Shown here piece by piece: positions 1-8,312 of a DNA stretch of 64,000 bases (the first letter of the stretch is position 1; each line of letters opens with the position of its first letter). The notes under the pieces were generated by a model. That model was not told the origin of the DNA. It made no database searches and worked only from the letters and a program-made list of their open reading frames with translations. Made by a program: the position numbers and the translations under genes. Origin of the DNA: an uncultured Rothia sp. (GTDB lineage Bacteria; Actinomycetota; Actinomycetes; Actinomycetales; Micrococcaceae). The stretch spans positions 69,317 through 133,316 of the forward strand of contig CAMIIO010000007.1 of NCBI GenBank assembly GCA_946221065.1, given 5' to 3'.

Positions 1-432
1 GCGACCACGTTCGATGGTGAGCTCAGCGTCAAAGTTGGAACGCTGATTCAAGGTTGCCAGGTGAAGGCTCGGGTTGTGGATTTCTACACCTGCAGGAACC
101 TCGATGTCGGCACCGGTGAGTTCACCTTCGCCCTGCTTGCGCAGGTATGCGACAACGGGTTCATCATTCTCGGAAGAAATCGAAAGTTTCTTGAGGTTCA
201 AGATAATTTCGGTAACGTCCTCGGTGACTCCCTCAAGCGTGCTGAATTCATGCAACACACCGTCAATGCGGATGCTGGTAACAGCCGCACCGGGAATCGA
301 AGAAAGCAGGGTACGGCGAAGCGAGTTACCCAGGGTGTAGCCAAAGCCCGGTTCAAGGGGCTCGATGGTGAAGCGAGAGCGGTTTTCCGCAACTACCTCT
401 TCACTCAAAGTGGGGCGTTGTGCAATAAGCAC
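1..432 (-). CDS. rpoA: DNA-directed RNA polymerase subunit alpha, N-terminal part (partial)
   Basis: RNA polymerase alpha subunit, the dimer that nucleates assembly of the beta and beta' subunits. The translated N-terminus begins (M/V)LIAQRPTL and continues with the family segments FTIEPLEPGFGYTLGNSLRR and SSIPGAAVTSIRIDGV of the N-terminal domain. About 144 codons are present; the reading frame runs off the left edge, so the C-terminal DNA-binding domain lies outside. The GTG start at 432 is preceded by GAAAGGAAAC. It is the last visible gene of infA-rpmJ-rpsM-rpsK-rpoA; no rpsD lies between rpsK and rpoA, as is usual in Micrococcales. Confidence 0.96.
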   Translation of the reverse strand, partial: MLIAQRPTLSEEVVAENRSRFTIEPLEPGFGYTLGNSLRRTLLSSIPGAAVTSIRIDGVLHEFSTLEGVTEDVTEIILNLKKLSISSENDEPVVAYLRKQGEGELTGADIEVPAGVEIHNPSLHLATLNQRSNFDAELTIERGR

Positions 433-577
433 GATGTTTCCTTTCGGTGAGCATCCGCTATATGAGCTCACAGGTTGGGGAAAACAAGGGATAAGGAAGC
501 AGACGAAGCAGTCTGTCCAATGATCACCTAGCCTTAGGCTGGGTAACCGCCCAGAAAAATCTGGGAGACGGCATCAA

Positions 578-982
578 TTAGACGCGGCGACGCTTCGGAG
601 GACGGCAACCGTTGTGAGCAACGGGGGTGACGTCCTGAATCGATCCAACCTCAAGGCCGGTAGCCTGGAGTGAACGAATTGCGGTTTCGCGGCCCGAACC
701 CGGACCCTTCACGAAAACATCTACCTTACGAACGCCATGTTCCTGAGCGCGCTTTGCAGCGGTCTCAGCAGCCATCTGCGCTGCATAAGGGGTGGACTTA
801 CGTGAACCCTTGAATCCCATTTCGCCCGCGGAGGACCATGAGATAACAGCACCGGAAGGATCGGTAATCGAAACGATAGTGTTGTTAAAGGTTGACTTGA
901 TGTGTGCCTGACCGGCAACAATATTCTTGCTTACCTTGCGGCGGCCGGTTTTACGTGCCGCTGCACGAGTCTTGGGAGGCAT
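578..982 (-). CDS. rpsK: 30S ribosomal protein S11
   Basis: Small-subunit protein of the platform, contacting the mRNA near the E site. The 134 residues match the normal family length, with a basic N-terminus (MPPKTRAAARKTGRRK), the core GQAHIKSTFNNTIVSITD and the C-terminal DVTPVAHNGCRPPKRRRV. An AGGAG lies 8 nt before the ATG. It sits between rpsM and rpoA, with 145 nt to rpoA and 73 nt to rpsM, and is read in the same direction, so co-transcription is likely. Confidence 0.98.
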   Translation of the reverse strand: MPPKTRAAARKTGRRKVSKNIVAGQAHIKSTFNNTIVSITDPSGAVISWSSAGEMGFKGSRKSTPYAAQMAAETAAKRAQEHGVRKVDVFVKGPGSGRETAIRSLQATGLEVGSIQDVTPVAHNGCRPPKRRRV

Positions 983-1055
983 GTATTGATTCTCCTACAA
1001 AGGTTTGGTGAAAGCGCTGGTTCAGCAAGATGAGCTGAACTGATACAACGCGTTA

Positions 1056-1424
1056 TTACTTCTTCTTACCAGCGACGGTACGCTTGGGACCCTTGCGGGT
1101 ACGAGCGTTGGTCTTGGTGCGCTGACCGTGTACAGGAAGGCCACGACGGTGACGCAGACCCTGGTAGCTACCGATTTCAACCTTGCGGCGGATATCTGCA
1201 GCAACCTCACGACGAAGGTCACCTTCAACCTTGTAGTTGCCTTCGATGAAGTCACGAAGAGAAACGAGCTGCTGATCGGTAAGATCCTTGACACGGATAT
1301 CCGGGCTAATACCAGTAGCTTCGAGAGTTTCGTGCGCACGGGTCTTGCCCACGCCGTAAATGTAAGTAAGAGCTACTTCCACGCGCTTTTCGCGGGGAAG
1401 ATCGACTCCAGCGAGACGAGCCAT
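1056..1424 (-). CDS. rpsM: 30S ribosomal protein S13
   Basis: Head protein of the 30S subunit that touches the P-site tRNA and the 50S bridge. The 122 residues start MARLAGVDLPREKRVEVALTY and include the helix-two-turn-helix part (GVGKTRAHETLEATG) and the basic C-terminal tail (GLRHRRGLPVHGQRT, then ARTRKGPKRTVAGKKK). AAGGAG precedes the ATG. The 186 nt upstream (to rpmJ) hold no gene; they contain a small hairpin at 1471..1487 (CCGATA/TATCGG). Confidence 0.98.
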   Translation of the reverse strand: MARLAGVDLPREKRVEVALTYIYGVGKTRAHETLEATGISPDIRVKDLTDQQLVSLRDFIEGNYKVEGDLRREVAADIRRKVEIGSYQGLRHRRGLPVHGQRTKTNARTRKGPKRTVAGKKK

Positions 1425-1601
1425 ATTGGCGGTTCTCCTTTAGTGTTTCAGAGGTCTACGGCATCACTGCCCGATAAAAGATATCGGTCCCCGGCCTCTG
1501 TGTCCGGAGGTATCCCCATAGCATCAGGATTCATAGCGATTCCTGTGAGGAGCGGTGCCTATTTCAGGTTCATCCCCTAAAGGATGAGAGCAACGAGGGG
1601 A

Positions 1602-1715
1602 TTAGCCCTGGCGCTGCTTGTGACGCGGGTTTTCGCAGATCACCATGACCTTGCCATTACGGCGGATCACTTTGCACTTATCGCAGATCGGCTTAACGCT
1701 CGGCTTGACCTTCAT
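1602..1715 (-). CDS. rpmJ: 50S ribosomal protein L36
   Basis: A 37-residue protein found by translating the gap between rpsM and infA. It reads MKVKPSVKPICDKCKVIRR followed by NGKVMVICENPRHKQRQG. The zinc-ribbon ligands are complete: CDKC, then Cys and His in ICENPRH, so this is the zinc-binding (C+) form. The length is the family norm. It lies 130 nt after infA and before rpsM, the standard order. Confidence 0.97.
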   Translation of the reverse strand: MKVKPSVKPICDKCKVIRRNGKVMVICENPRHKQRQG

Positions 1716-1845
1716 CGCATTCCTTTGCGTTGATTGCAATTATTTGCATGAACTATTGCTCGAAATCAGCGGTATCTCTCTAAGAGACACATGACCCCTT
1801 GTTACGTCGTAAACGCCGCTACATGAGCGACGTTTAAAACGAGGT

Positions 1846-2067
1846 TTATTTGTAGCGGTAAACGATACGACCGCGTGAAAGATCGTAAGGTGACAGTTCA
1901 ACAACTACTCGGTCCTCTGGCAGGATTCGAATGTAGTGCTGACGCATCTTGCCTGAGATGTGGGCAAGAACCTTGTGTCCGTTATCTAGCTCAACACGAA
2001 ACATCGCATTGGGTAGAGCTTCCACCACAGATCCTTCAATCTCGATGACGCCGTCTTTCTTGGCCAT
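1846..2067 (-). CDS. infA: Translation initiation factor IF-1
   Basis: IF-1 binds the 30S A site during initiation. The protein is an OB fold of 73 residues, MAKKDGVIEIEGSVVEAL to DLSRGRIVYRYK, exactly the family length. An upstream in-frame start would add ten residues, but GCGGAGG sits just before the ATG at 2067, so the shorter form is chosen. It heads infA-rpmJ-rpsM-rpsK-rpoA and has a promoter candidate 75 to 100 nt upstream. Unusually, its upstream neighbour is rlmN, not map. Confidence 0.97.
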   Translation of the reverse strand: MAKKDGVIEIEGSVVEALPNAMFRVELDNGHKVLAHISGKMRQHYIRILPEDRVVVELSPYDLSRGRIVYRYK

Positions 2068-2140
2068 ATCCTCCGCTAACGTCGGTGTTCGCCACATCCG
2101 TAACGAACAACTCTAATATCTGAATTGTTTGTCTGCGCGC

Positions 2141-2168
2141 ACTATAAACACACGGCAGAGACAACCAA
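2141..2168 (-). promoter_or_regulatory. Promoter candidate for the infA-rpoA unit
   Basis: On the minus strand a -35 TTGGTT (2163..2168) and a -10 TATAGT (2141..2146) are separated by 16 nt. This would place the transcript start near 2134, about 67 nt before the infA ATG. It lies in the 207-nt gap between rlmN and infA. Assigned by eye from sigma-70 consensus. Confidence 0.5.
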
Positions 2169-2274
2169 CAAACAAGTGTACGGGAATACCAGCAAAAAGT
2201 TAAGAGGTTTTTCGTCACACTAACCGACTAGGTCATTTGCCCCTTCGCTTAGCCCTCTATACCCATCGTATTCA

Positions 2275-3459
2275 TCACTCAGTATCCTGCGCAGCTAACT
2301 GACCACAGGCGCCATCAATATCCGAGCCCCTGGTATCTCGAACCGTCGTCGGAATACCGTGCGCGCGTAAACGTTCCACAAAATTCTGCTCCACGCCCTT
2401 ACGAGAAGCTGTCCACTTAGAACCAGGAGTTGGATTCAGCGGAATAGGATTCACATGCACCCATCCACGACCACGCTGAGCAAGCTTTTTACCTAGCAAA
2501 TCAGCACGCCAGCCCTGATCATTCATATCCCTGATAAGCGCATACTCAATCGAAACACGGCGACCAGTCGTGCGGTAGTAGCTATATGCGGCATCCAGCG
2601 CCTCATCAACTTTCCAGTGGTTATTGATAGGAATCAACTCATCACGCAGTTCATCATCGGGAGCGTGCAAAGACAAAGCCAACGTAATCGGTAGCTTCTC
2701 CATCTCAAACTTGCGCATACCTGGAACCAAGCCCACAGTAGACATCGTAATTCCACGTGCAGAAATTCCCAAGCCCTCCGGCGAAGGATCTATCAATCTG
2801 TGGACAGCACCCATGGTTCGTTTGTAATTAGCAAGCGCCTCTCCCATACCCATAAACACAATATTGGAAACGCGCAAAGGACGGGTATCCTCTGCACCTC
2901 CCTCTGCCTGTTCAAGGCCCTTCATCTGTTTCAAGTACCGCGCACCGGCAACTACCTGCTCCACGATTTCGGCAGTGGAAAGGTTACGGGTAAGCCCTTG
3001 CTGCCCCGTTGCGCAAAACGGACAGTTCATACCACAGCCAGCCTGCGAAGAAATACACATCGTCACGCGGTTCTCATACCGCATAATCACAGACTCCACC
3101 AAAGCTCCGTCGAAGAGACGATGCACAATCTTAAGGGTATCGCCGCCATCGGCCTCCAACGTGCGCACAGTGGTAAGAAGCTGCGGCATAGCTTGCGCTA
3201 CCATCTCTTCGCGCTCGGCGGCAGGAAGATCCGTCATTTCTGCAGGATCATCCACTAAACGCTCAAAATAATGTTTAGAAAGCTGTGAAGCCCGAAAAGG
3301 TTTATACCCCAATTCTGCCAAAAACTCTCGACGGCCAGCCATATCAAAATCGGCAATATGCCGTGGAGGACGTTGCACACGAGGAGCCTTCAGCGCAATC
3401 GTCCCAACCTCCGGTCGAATGCTCGAAATCTCTACCGGCACCCTAGTTGTCTCAGTCAT
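2275..3459 (-). CDS. rlmN: 23S rRNA (adenine2503-C2) / tRNA methyltransferase RlmN
   Basis: Radical SAM enzyme that methylates C2 of A2503 in 23S rRNA and A37 in some tRNAs. The 394-residue protein has the CxxxCxxC iron-sulfur motif (CGMNCPFC, in SSQAGCGMNCPFCATGQQG), the family segment GMGEALANY, LSLHAPDDELRDELIPIN, and near the end DIDGACGQLA, which carries the acceptor cysteine. The start follows a gap of 54 nt after map. RlmN is not usually part of the map-infA junction, so its place here looks like an insertion into the ribosomal superoperon. No clear terminator was seen after it. Confidence 0.95.
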   Translation of the reverse strand: MTETTRVPVEISSIRPEVGTIALKAPRVQRPPRHIADFDMAGRREFLAELGYKPFRASQLSKHYFERLVDDPAEMTDLPAAEREEMVAQAMPQLLTTVRTLEADGGDTLKIVHRLFDGALVESVIMRYENRVTMCISSQAGCGMNCPFCATGQQGLTRNLSTAEIVEQVVAGARYLKQMKGLEQAEGGAEDTRPLRVSNIVFMGMGEALANYKRTMGAVHRLIDPSPEGLGISARGITMSTVGLVPGMRKFEMEKLPITLALSLHAPDDELRDELIPINNHWKVDEALDAAYSYYRTTGRRVSIEYALIRDMNDQGWRADLLGKKLAQRGRGWVHVNPIPLNPTPGSKWTASRKGVEQNFVERLRAHGIPTTVRDTRGSDIDGACGQLAAQDTE

Positions 3460-3513
3460 CTATCGAATCCTTATCTGGCTTGGAGAATCTCTCTTACCGG
3501 TTTAGTCACTATC

Positions 3514-4350
3514 TTATGCAGGAATCGGTGTGACCGTCACGCCAAGCTTCGCAAGCTCTTCCGCTCCGCCGTCTTCTGCTGTCAATACCCAAATGCCATC
3601 TGAATGAAGCGCCACCGAGTGTTCCCACTGACAAGCATCTCCCCCATCATTAGTTTTTATGGTCCAGTCATCGGCAAGTACATGAGTCTCAATCGAACCG
3701 GTCACTAGCATCGGCTCGATGGCTAATGCCATGCCTTTCTTCAAACGTGGGCCTAAGTCACGAGCGGCATAATTCAACACGTCAGGAGCCATATGCATCT
3801 GAGTACCGATACCATGCCCCACAAAATCCTCAATAATGCCAAATTTATCGCCCACTTCACGGCGCACAAAATCCTCAATAGCGACGCCAATCTCCCCCAC
3901 TTTACGCGCGGATGCTGCCGCCGCAATACCGTGCCACATAGCTGCCCGAGTCACGTCAGAAAGCTCTTGGCGCTGGTCGGAGCCCTCTCCCACAAGAACC
4001 GTACGCGCAGAATCGCCATTCCAGGTTTTACCGGTGGCCGGGTCCTGCACAATAGCACCACCATCAATAGAAATGATGTCTCCGCTCTTGAGCACACGAT
4101 CTCCCGGAATGCCATGAACAACTTCATCATTCACCGAAGCACAAATCGTTGCTGGATAATCGTAATACCCCAGAAAATTCGACGTCGCCCCGTACTCCTC
4201 CAAAACGCCGCGGAATACACGATCCAGCTCCCCCGTGGTTACATCAGGAGCCACCGCCGCAACAGCCGCATCCAGCGCCCTAGAGGTTACCACCCCAGCT
4301 TTAGCCATCCACTGAAACTGTTGATCGGTCTTATATTCAATTCGACGCAT
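3514..4350 (-). CDS. map: Methionine aminopeptidase type I
   Basis: Removes the initiator methionine from new proteins. The 278-residue form starts MRRIEYKTDQQFQWMAKAG. All five metal ligands are visible in context: SIDGGAIV and NGDSARTVLVG (Asp), GHGIGTQMHMAPDV (His), IEPML (Glu) and WEHSVAL (Glu). An in-frame extension to 4443 would add 31 residues, but that stretch contains the terminator hairpin at 4407..4430 and lacks family similarity. GAGGACCTGGGAAAGT precedes the ATG at 4350. Because of that hairpin, map probably has its own promoter within about 50 nt. Confidence 0.95.
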   Translation of the reverse strand: MRRIEYKTDQQFQWMAKAGVVTSRALDAAVAAVAPDVTTGELDRVFRGVLEEYGATSNFLGYYDYPATICASVNDEVVHGIPGDRVLKSGDIISIDGGAIVQDPATGKTWNGDSARTVLVGEGSDQRQELSDVTRAAMWHGIAAAASARKVGEIGVAIEDFVRREVGDKFGIIEDFVGHGIGTQMHMAPDVLNYAARDLGPRLKKGMALAIEPMLVTGSIETHVLADDWTIKTNDGGDACQWEHSVALHSDGIWVLTAEDGGAEELAKLGVTVTPIPA

Positions 4351-4395
4351 ACTTTCCCAGGTCCTCACTTTCAAACCATCACACAAAAGAACTCT

Positions 4396-4430
4396 TAAAA
4401 ACACAATGCCCCCGACTAAGCTCGGGGGCA
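4396..4430 (-). terminator. Intrinsic terminator after adk
   Basis: A perfect 9-bp inverted repeat TGCCCCCGA / TCGGGGGCA (4407..4415 and 4422..4430) with a 6-nt loop. It starts 13 nt beyond the adk stop and is followed on the minus strand by TTGTGTTTTT. It separates secY-adk from map. Confidence 0.8.
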
Positions 4431-4442
4431 CAGCGTAAAACA

Positions 4443-5006
4443 CTACTTCAAGGCATCCAAGATACGAGTAGTAACTTCATCAACGTCACCGAGGCCGTTG
4501 ATTTCTTTCACTAGACCACGCTCACGATAAATTGAGAGCAAAGGAGCGGTCTCCTCTTCATAAACCTTAAGACGATGACGAATCACATCTTCGGTATCAT
4601 CCGTACGCCCCTGCTCCTGAGCACGACCCAACAAACGTAGAACTAGCTCTTCGCCGTCAGCTACCAGCAAAAGCACACGATCAATTTCGCTTTCCATTTC
4701 AGAAAGAATCGCGTCCAACTCATGTACCTGAGCAGTGTTACGTGGGTAGCCGTCTAGCAAGAAGCCATTCTTGGCGTCTTCTTCAGCCAAACGAGCGCGA
4801 ACCATATTATTGGTCACTGAATCAGGCACCAGGTTGCCGCCGTCGATATACGACTTTGCTTCCTTACCTAGTTCGGTCTGTTCCTTAATATTCTTGCGAA
4901 AGATATCGCCGGTAGAAATAGCAGGGATAGAAAGCTTCTCAGCAATCTTTACAGCCTGAGTGCCTTTACCAGCACCGGGAGGACCAATAATTAACAAACG
5001 ATTCAT
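4443..5006 (-). CDS. adk: Adenylate kinase
   Basis: Catalyses ATP + AMP = 2 ADP. The P-loop GPPGAGKGT is at residues 8 to 16, followed by the AMP-site motif STGDIFR and LDGYPRN. At 187 residues it is the short-LID form; the LID region (GRAQEQGRTDDTEDV) has no zinc cysteines. The ATG overlaps the secY stop as ATGA, so the two genes are translationally coupled. A terminator follows directly. Confidence 0.97.
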   Translation of the reverse strand: MNRLLIIGPPGAGKGTQAVKIAEKLSIPAISTGDIFRKNIKEQTELGKEAKSYIDGGNLVPDSVTNNMVRARLAEEDAKNGFLLDGYPRNTAQVHELDAILSEMESEIDRVLLLVADGEELVLRLLGRAQEQGRTDDTEDVIRHRLKVYEEETAPLLSIYRERGLVKEINGLGDVDEVTTRILDALK

Positions 5007-6313
5007 CGTAGCAACCCTTCATAATTACGTTGTTGGAGCTGAGCGTCAATCTGCTTCACTGTATCCAGACCGACACCAACCACAATTAGCAGCGAAGCGC
5101 CACCAAACGGGAAGTTCTGATTGGCGTTAAGAAGCACCAGGGCAATAAGCGGAATCATAGCAATTACCGCAAGGTATAGGGCACCCGGAAGAGTAATACG
5201 GTTCAACACGTAGCTGAGGTACTGCTCAGTAGGTCTACCGGCACGTACACCAGGAATAAAACCACCGTACTTCTTCATGTTTCCCGCAACTTCCTCAGTA
5301 TCAAAAGTAATCGACACATAGAAGTACGCAAACCCAAGAATGAGCAAGAAATACAGCAAAATATAGAGCGGGTGATCGCCCTTCACCAAATAGTTATTAA
5401 TCCAGTTCACCCACTCCGGAGGAGGCGTTCCATCCGATGGAGTATTGAACTGTGCAATCAAACCGGGAACCATCAGCAGTGATGAAGCGAAAATGAGCGG
5501 AATTACACCGGCCATATTAACCTTCAACGGAATATACGTCGAAGTGCCACCAATGGTTCGGCGACCAATCATCCGCTTGGCATACTGCACCGGAATACGA
5601 CGTTGGGACTGTTCCACAAACACCACAGCCACAATCACTACAAGACCAATCACGCAGACCAGGGAGAAAATACCCCAGCCCTTCGAAGTGGCAATAGCAC
5701 CCATCGCAGTGGGGAAAGAAGCGGCAATAGAAGTGAAAATCAGCAAAGACATGCCATTGCCTACGCCCTTTTCTGTGATTTGCTCGCCAAGCCACATAAT
5801 CACGCCGGTACCTGCCGTCAAAGTAACAATAATCAGCAGAATATTCCAAATACCGTCATCGGGAATAATAGGGAGCGGGCAATTGCCCAACAAAGCACCA
5901 GAACGTGCCAAAGAAATAATAGTTGTCGAATTCAACAACGCCAACAAGATAGTAAGGTAGCGAGTGTATTGGGTGAGCTTAGTTTGTCCCTGCGCACCCT
6001 CTTCATGGAGTTCTTGGAACCGAGGAATAACAACTCTTAAGAGTTGCACGATAATTGATGCAGTAATATACGGCATCACACCGAGAGCGAAGATGGAAAG
6101 CTGAAGAAGCGCTCCACCACTAAATAGGTTCACCATGTCGTAAATGCCGCCGGTAGTACCACCGAGCGCCAAGCACTGCTGAACATTGCCGTAAGAAATA
6201 CCTGGAGCAGGAATAAAAACACCTACACGGTAAATAACGATAATGCTCAAGGTGAACAGCAGCTTACGCCGCAAATCGGGGGTTTTAAATGCCCTTCCGA
6301 ACGCGCCAAGCAC
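5003..6313 (-). CDS. secY: Preprotein translocase subunit SecY
   Basis: Channel-forming subunit of the Sec translocon in the cytoplasmic membrane. The protein reads (V)LGAFGRAFKTPDLRRKLLF at the start, then ten hydrophobic segments, with the plug-region text PYITASIIVQLLRVVIP and the cytosolic loop GFIPGVRAGRPTEQYL. The GTG at 6313 is chosen because AGGAGG lies 4 nt upstream and the homologues start there; the TTG at 6349 would add 12 residues without a ribosome site. Length is 436 residues. It is cut off from rplO by a strong hairpin at 6502..6544, so it probably has its own promoter; none was clear. Confidence 0.95.
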   Translation of the reverse strand: MLGAFGRAFKTPDLRRKLLFTLSIIVIYRVGVFIPAPGISYGNVQQCLALGGTTGGIYDMVNLFSGGALLQLSIFALGVMPYITASIIVQLLRVVIPRFQELHEEGAQGQTKLTQYTRYLTILLALLNSTTIISLARSGALLGNCPLPIIPDDGIWNILLIIVTLTAGTGVIMWLGEQITEKGVGNGMSLLIFTSIAASFPTAMGAIATSKGWGIFSLVCVIGLVVIVAVVFVEQSQRRIPVQYAKRMIGRRTIGGTSTYIPLKVNMAGVIPLIFASSLLMVPGLIAQFNTPSDGTPPPEWVNWINNYLVKGDHPLYILLYFLLILGFAYFYVSITFDTEEVAGNMKKYGGFIPGVRAGRPTEQYLSYVLNRITLPGALYLAVIAMIPLIALVLLNANQNFPFGGASLLIVVGVGLDTVKQIDAQLQQRNYEGLLR

Positions 6314-6501
6314 ATGTCCTCCTGAAAATTTTGGTAAAACATCGTCCAAACAGAACTAAACATCCCTCGCGAGATACGCAGGACTATTCACGATTAATAC
6401 ATTGTGTTTTAGTCTAGCCTGTTTTCACGCTAATCATAGGCCACCCTCTTATAAACATGGGCATGTCAAAGCTCACGTACTTAGATAAGAAGGATAAACG
6501 C

Positions 6502-6544
6502 AATGTGTCCCCGCAATCATCATTGATGATCACGGGGACACATT
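6502..6544 (-). terminator. Strong hairpin after rplO
   Basis: Perfect 12-bp arms AATGTGTCCCCG (6502..6513) and CGGGGACACATT (6533..6544), with a second inner stem TCATCA/TGATGA. It lies 30 nt past the rplO stop. On the minus strand it is followed by GCGTTTATCCTTCTTATC, which is T-rich but without a clean T run. It probably ends or processes the spc transcript before secY. Confidence 0.65.
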
Positions 6545-6573
6545 CATAAAGAGTGAATCTCCTGAAAAGAGAA

Positions 6574-7035
6574 CTACTTAACGGTTACAGAACCGCCAGC
6601 AGCTTCAATCTTCTCAACAGCAGACTTTGAAGCCTTATCAACGGAAACATTAAGCTTCACGTTGATTTCGCCGTCACCCAATACCTTAACCAGTTCGTTC
6701 TTACGAACTGCGCCCTTAGCCACGAGAGCGTCAACGGTTACGTCGCCGCCTTCGGGGAAGAGCTCCGCCAAACGGTTCAGGTTAACAACCTGATACTCGG
6801 TGCGGAAAGGGTTGTGGAAGCCACGGAGCTTCGGAAGGCGCATGTGCAGCGGAAGCTGACCACCTTCGAAACCTGCCTTGACCTGGTAACGAGCCTTCTG
6901 GCCCTTAGTACCGCGACCTGCAGTTTTACCGCGCTTGCCACCTTCACCACGACCAACGCGGGTCTTGGCTTTGTGAGCACCCGGTGCGGGGCGCAGATCG
7001 TGAATCTTGATAGCGTCGTTATTCTGCTCTGCCAT
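6574..7035 (-). CDS. rplO: 50S ribosomal protein L15
   Basis: Large-subunit assembly protein. The 153 residues show the Gly/Arg/Lys-rich N-terminal part (TRVGRGEGGKRGKTAGRGTK) that threads into the rRNA and the globular end KIEAAGGSVTVK. GGAGG, lying inside the end of rpmD, precedes the ATG; only 2 nt separate the genes. It is the last gene before the hairpin at 6502..6544. Confidence 0.98.
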   Translation of the reverse strand: MAEQNNDAIKIHDLRPAPGAHKAKTRVGRGEGGKRGKTAGRGTKGQKARYQVKAGFEGGQLPLHMRLPKLRGFHNPFRTEYQVVNLNRLAELFPEGGDVTVDALVAKGAVRKNELVKVLGDGEINVKLNVSVDKASKSAVEKIEAAGGSVTVK

Positions 7036-7037
7036 CT

Positions 7038-7247
7038 TTACTTGACCTCCTCGACCTTCACCAGGTGAGCAACGGTATTAACCATGCCGCAGGTGACGGG
7101 GTCTGCAGTGCGAACAACCTTGTTACCGGGACGCTTGAGTCCGAGTGAACGAAGGGTATCGCGCATGTTCTGCTTCTGACCGACGTAAGACTTGAGCTGA
7201 GTAATCTCGAGCTTTGCGTCGCTGGGCTGAATTCGCTTGCCGGACAT
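7038..7247 (-). CDS. rpmD: 50S ribosomal protein L30
   Basis: Small two-helix, three-strand large-subunit protein. The segment LEITQLKSYVGQKQNMRDTL and then GLKRPGNKVVR is diagnostic; total 69 residues. The start overlaps the rpsE stop by one base (TAATG), indicating coupled translation. Confidence 0.97.
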   Translation of the reverse strand: MSGKRIQPSDAKLEITQLKSYVGQKQNMRDTLRSLGLKRPGNKVVRTADPVTCGMVNTVAHLVKVEEVK

Positions 7248-7951
7248 TAAGCACCTGCCTTCTCAGACTTGGGGTTGAGCAAGAAGCTCGGAATAACCTC
7301 GTCCTTAGGCAGACCACGGCGTGCTGCAACTGCTACGGGCTCTTCAAGTTCCTTGAGCGCGGCAATAGTTGCGCGAACGATGTTGATCTGGTTCGAGGAA
7401 CCAAGCGACTTGGAAAGAACATCGTGGATGCCTGCTGCTTCCAGTACCGCGCGCACGGGGCCACCAGCGATAACACCGGTACCTGCGGTTGCGGGGCGAA
7501 GCATCACAACACCAGCAGCTTCTTCACCCTGAACGCGGTGAGGAATGGTGCGCTCTTCAACGCGGGGAACGCGGAAGAAGTTCTTCTTAGCTTCTTCAAC
7601 GCCTTTGGAAATAGCTGCAGGAACTTCCTTAGCCTTTCCGTAGCCAACGCCAACCATACCCTGACCGTCACCAACAACGACAAGCGCGGTGAAGCTAAAG
7701 CGACGACCACCCTTGACGACCTTGGAAACGCGGTTAATGGTTACAACGCGCTCGATGAACTTGTCTTTCTCTTCCTCACGACCACGGTTATTGCGACGCT
7801 CGCCACGGCCACCGCGACGCTCGCCGCCACGGTTACCACGGTTATTATCGCGGCGGTCTTCTTGAGAGGATGAGTTCTCGGTGGTTTCAACTGCTTCTGC
7901 GGTTGCTTCAGTCACCTGAGTATCCTTTTCATTTACTGCCTGCTCGCTCAT
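7247..7951 (-). CDS. rpsE: 30S ribosomal protein S5 with Arg/Gly-rich N-terminal extension
   Basis: S5 lines the mRNA entry channel and helps decoding accuracy. The conserved core starts near residue 65 (DKFIERVVTINRVSKVVKGG) and contains GKAKEVPAAISKGVEEAKK and the DVLSKSLGSSNQINIVRAT region. Before it lies an extension of about 60 residues, first acidic, then rich in Arg, Gly and Asn (RGNRGGERRGGRGERRNNRG). The full length is 234 residues, well above the 165 or so of the E. coli protein. Such extensions occur in Micrococcales. It overlaps rplR and rpmD by one base each (TAATG). Confidence 0.97.
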   Translation of the reverse strand: MSEQAVNEKDTQVTEATAEAVETTENSSSQEDRRDNNRGNRGGERRGGRGERRNNRGREEEKDKFIERVVTINRVSKVVKGGRRFSFTALVVVGDGQGMVGVGYGKAKEVPAAISKGVEEAKKNFFRVPRVEERTIPHRVQGEEAAGVVMLRPATAGTGVIAGGPVRAVLEAAGIHDVLSKSLGSSNQINIVRATIAALKELEEPVAVAARRGLPKDEVIPSFLLNPKSEKAGA

Positions 7952-8310
7952 TAGAGTGCCAGACCTCCTTCGCGTGCGCCTTCAGCAACTGCTGCTACAC
8001 GACCGTGGTACTTGTTACCACCGCGGTCGAAAACAACGCTTTCAACGCCTGCAGCCTTGGCACGTTCTGCAATAAGCTCACCAACGCGCTTAGCCTTAGC
8101 AGTCTTATCGAGATCGGCATTACGCAGATCTGCTTCCATAGTGGAAGCCGATGCCAAAGTGTTGCCCTTGACGTCGTCGATAACCTGAACAAACATGTGG
8201 CGAGTGGAGCGGGTAACGCTCAAACGCGGACGTGCAGCGGTGCCAGAAACATATTTGCGGACGCGTGCGTGACGACGTGCGCGGGCAGCTGACTTGGATT
8301 TGATAGCCAT
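7951..8310 (-). CDS. rplR: 50S ribosomal protein L18
   Basis: Binds 5S rRNA together with L5 and L25. The 119 residues contain the basic N-terminus (SAARARRHARVRKYVSGTA), RPRLSVTRSTRHMFVQVIDD and the ending VVFDRGGNKYHGRVAAVAEG, all typical. It follows rplF after 2 nt and overlaps rpsE by one base. Confidence 0.98.
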   Translation of the reverse strand: MAIKSKSAARARRHARVRKYVSGTAARPRLSVTRSTRHMFVQVIDDVKGNTLASASTMEADLRNADLDKTAKAKRVGELIAERAKAAGVESVVFDRGGNKYHGRVAAVAEGAREGGLAL

Positions 8311-8312
8311 TA

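Noticed and set aside
6420..6480. TTGACA and TATGAT upstream of secY as a promoter
   Set aside because: The spacer is about 25 nt, too long for a sigma-70 promoter; not listed.
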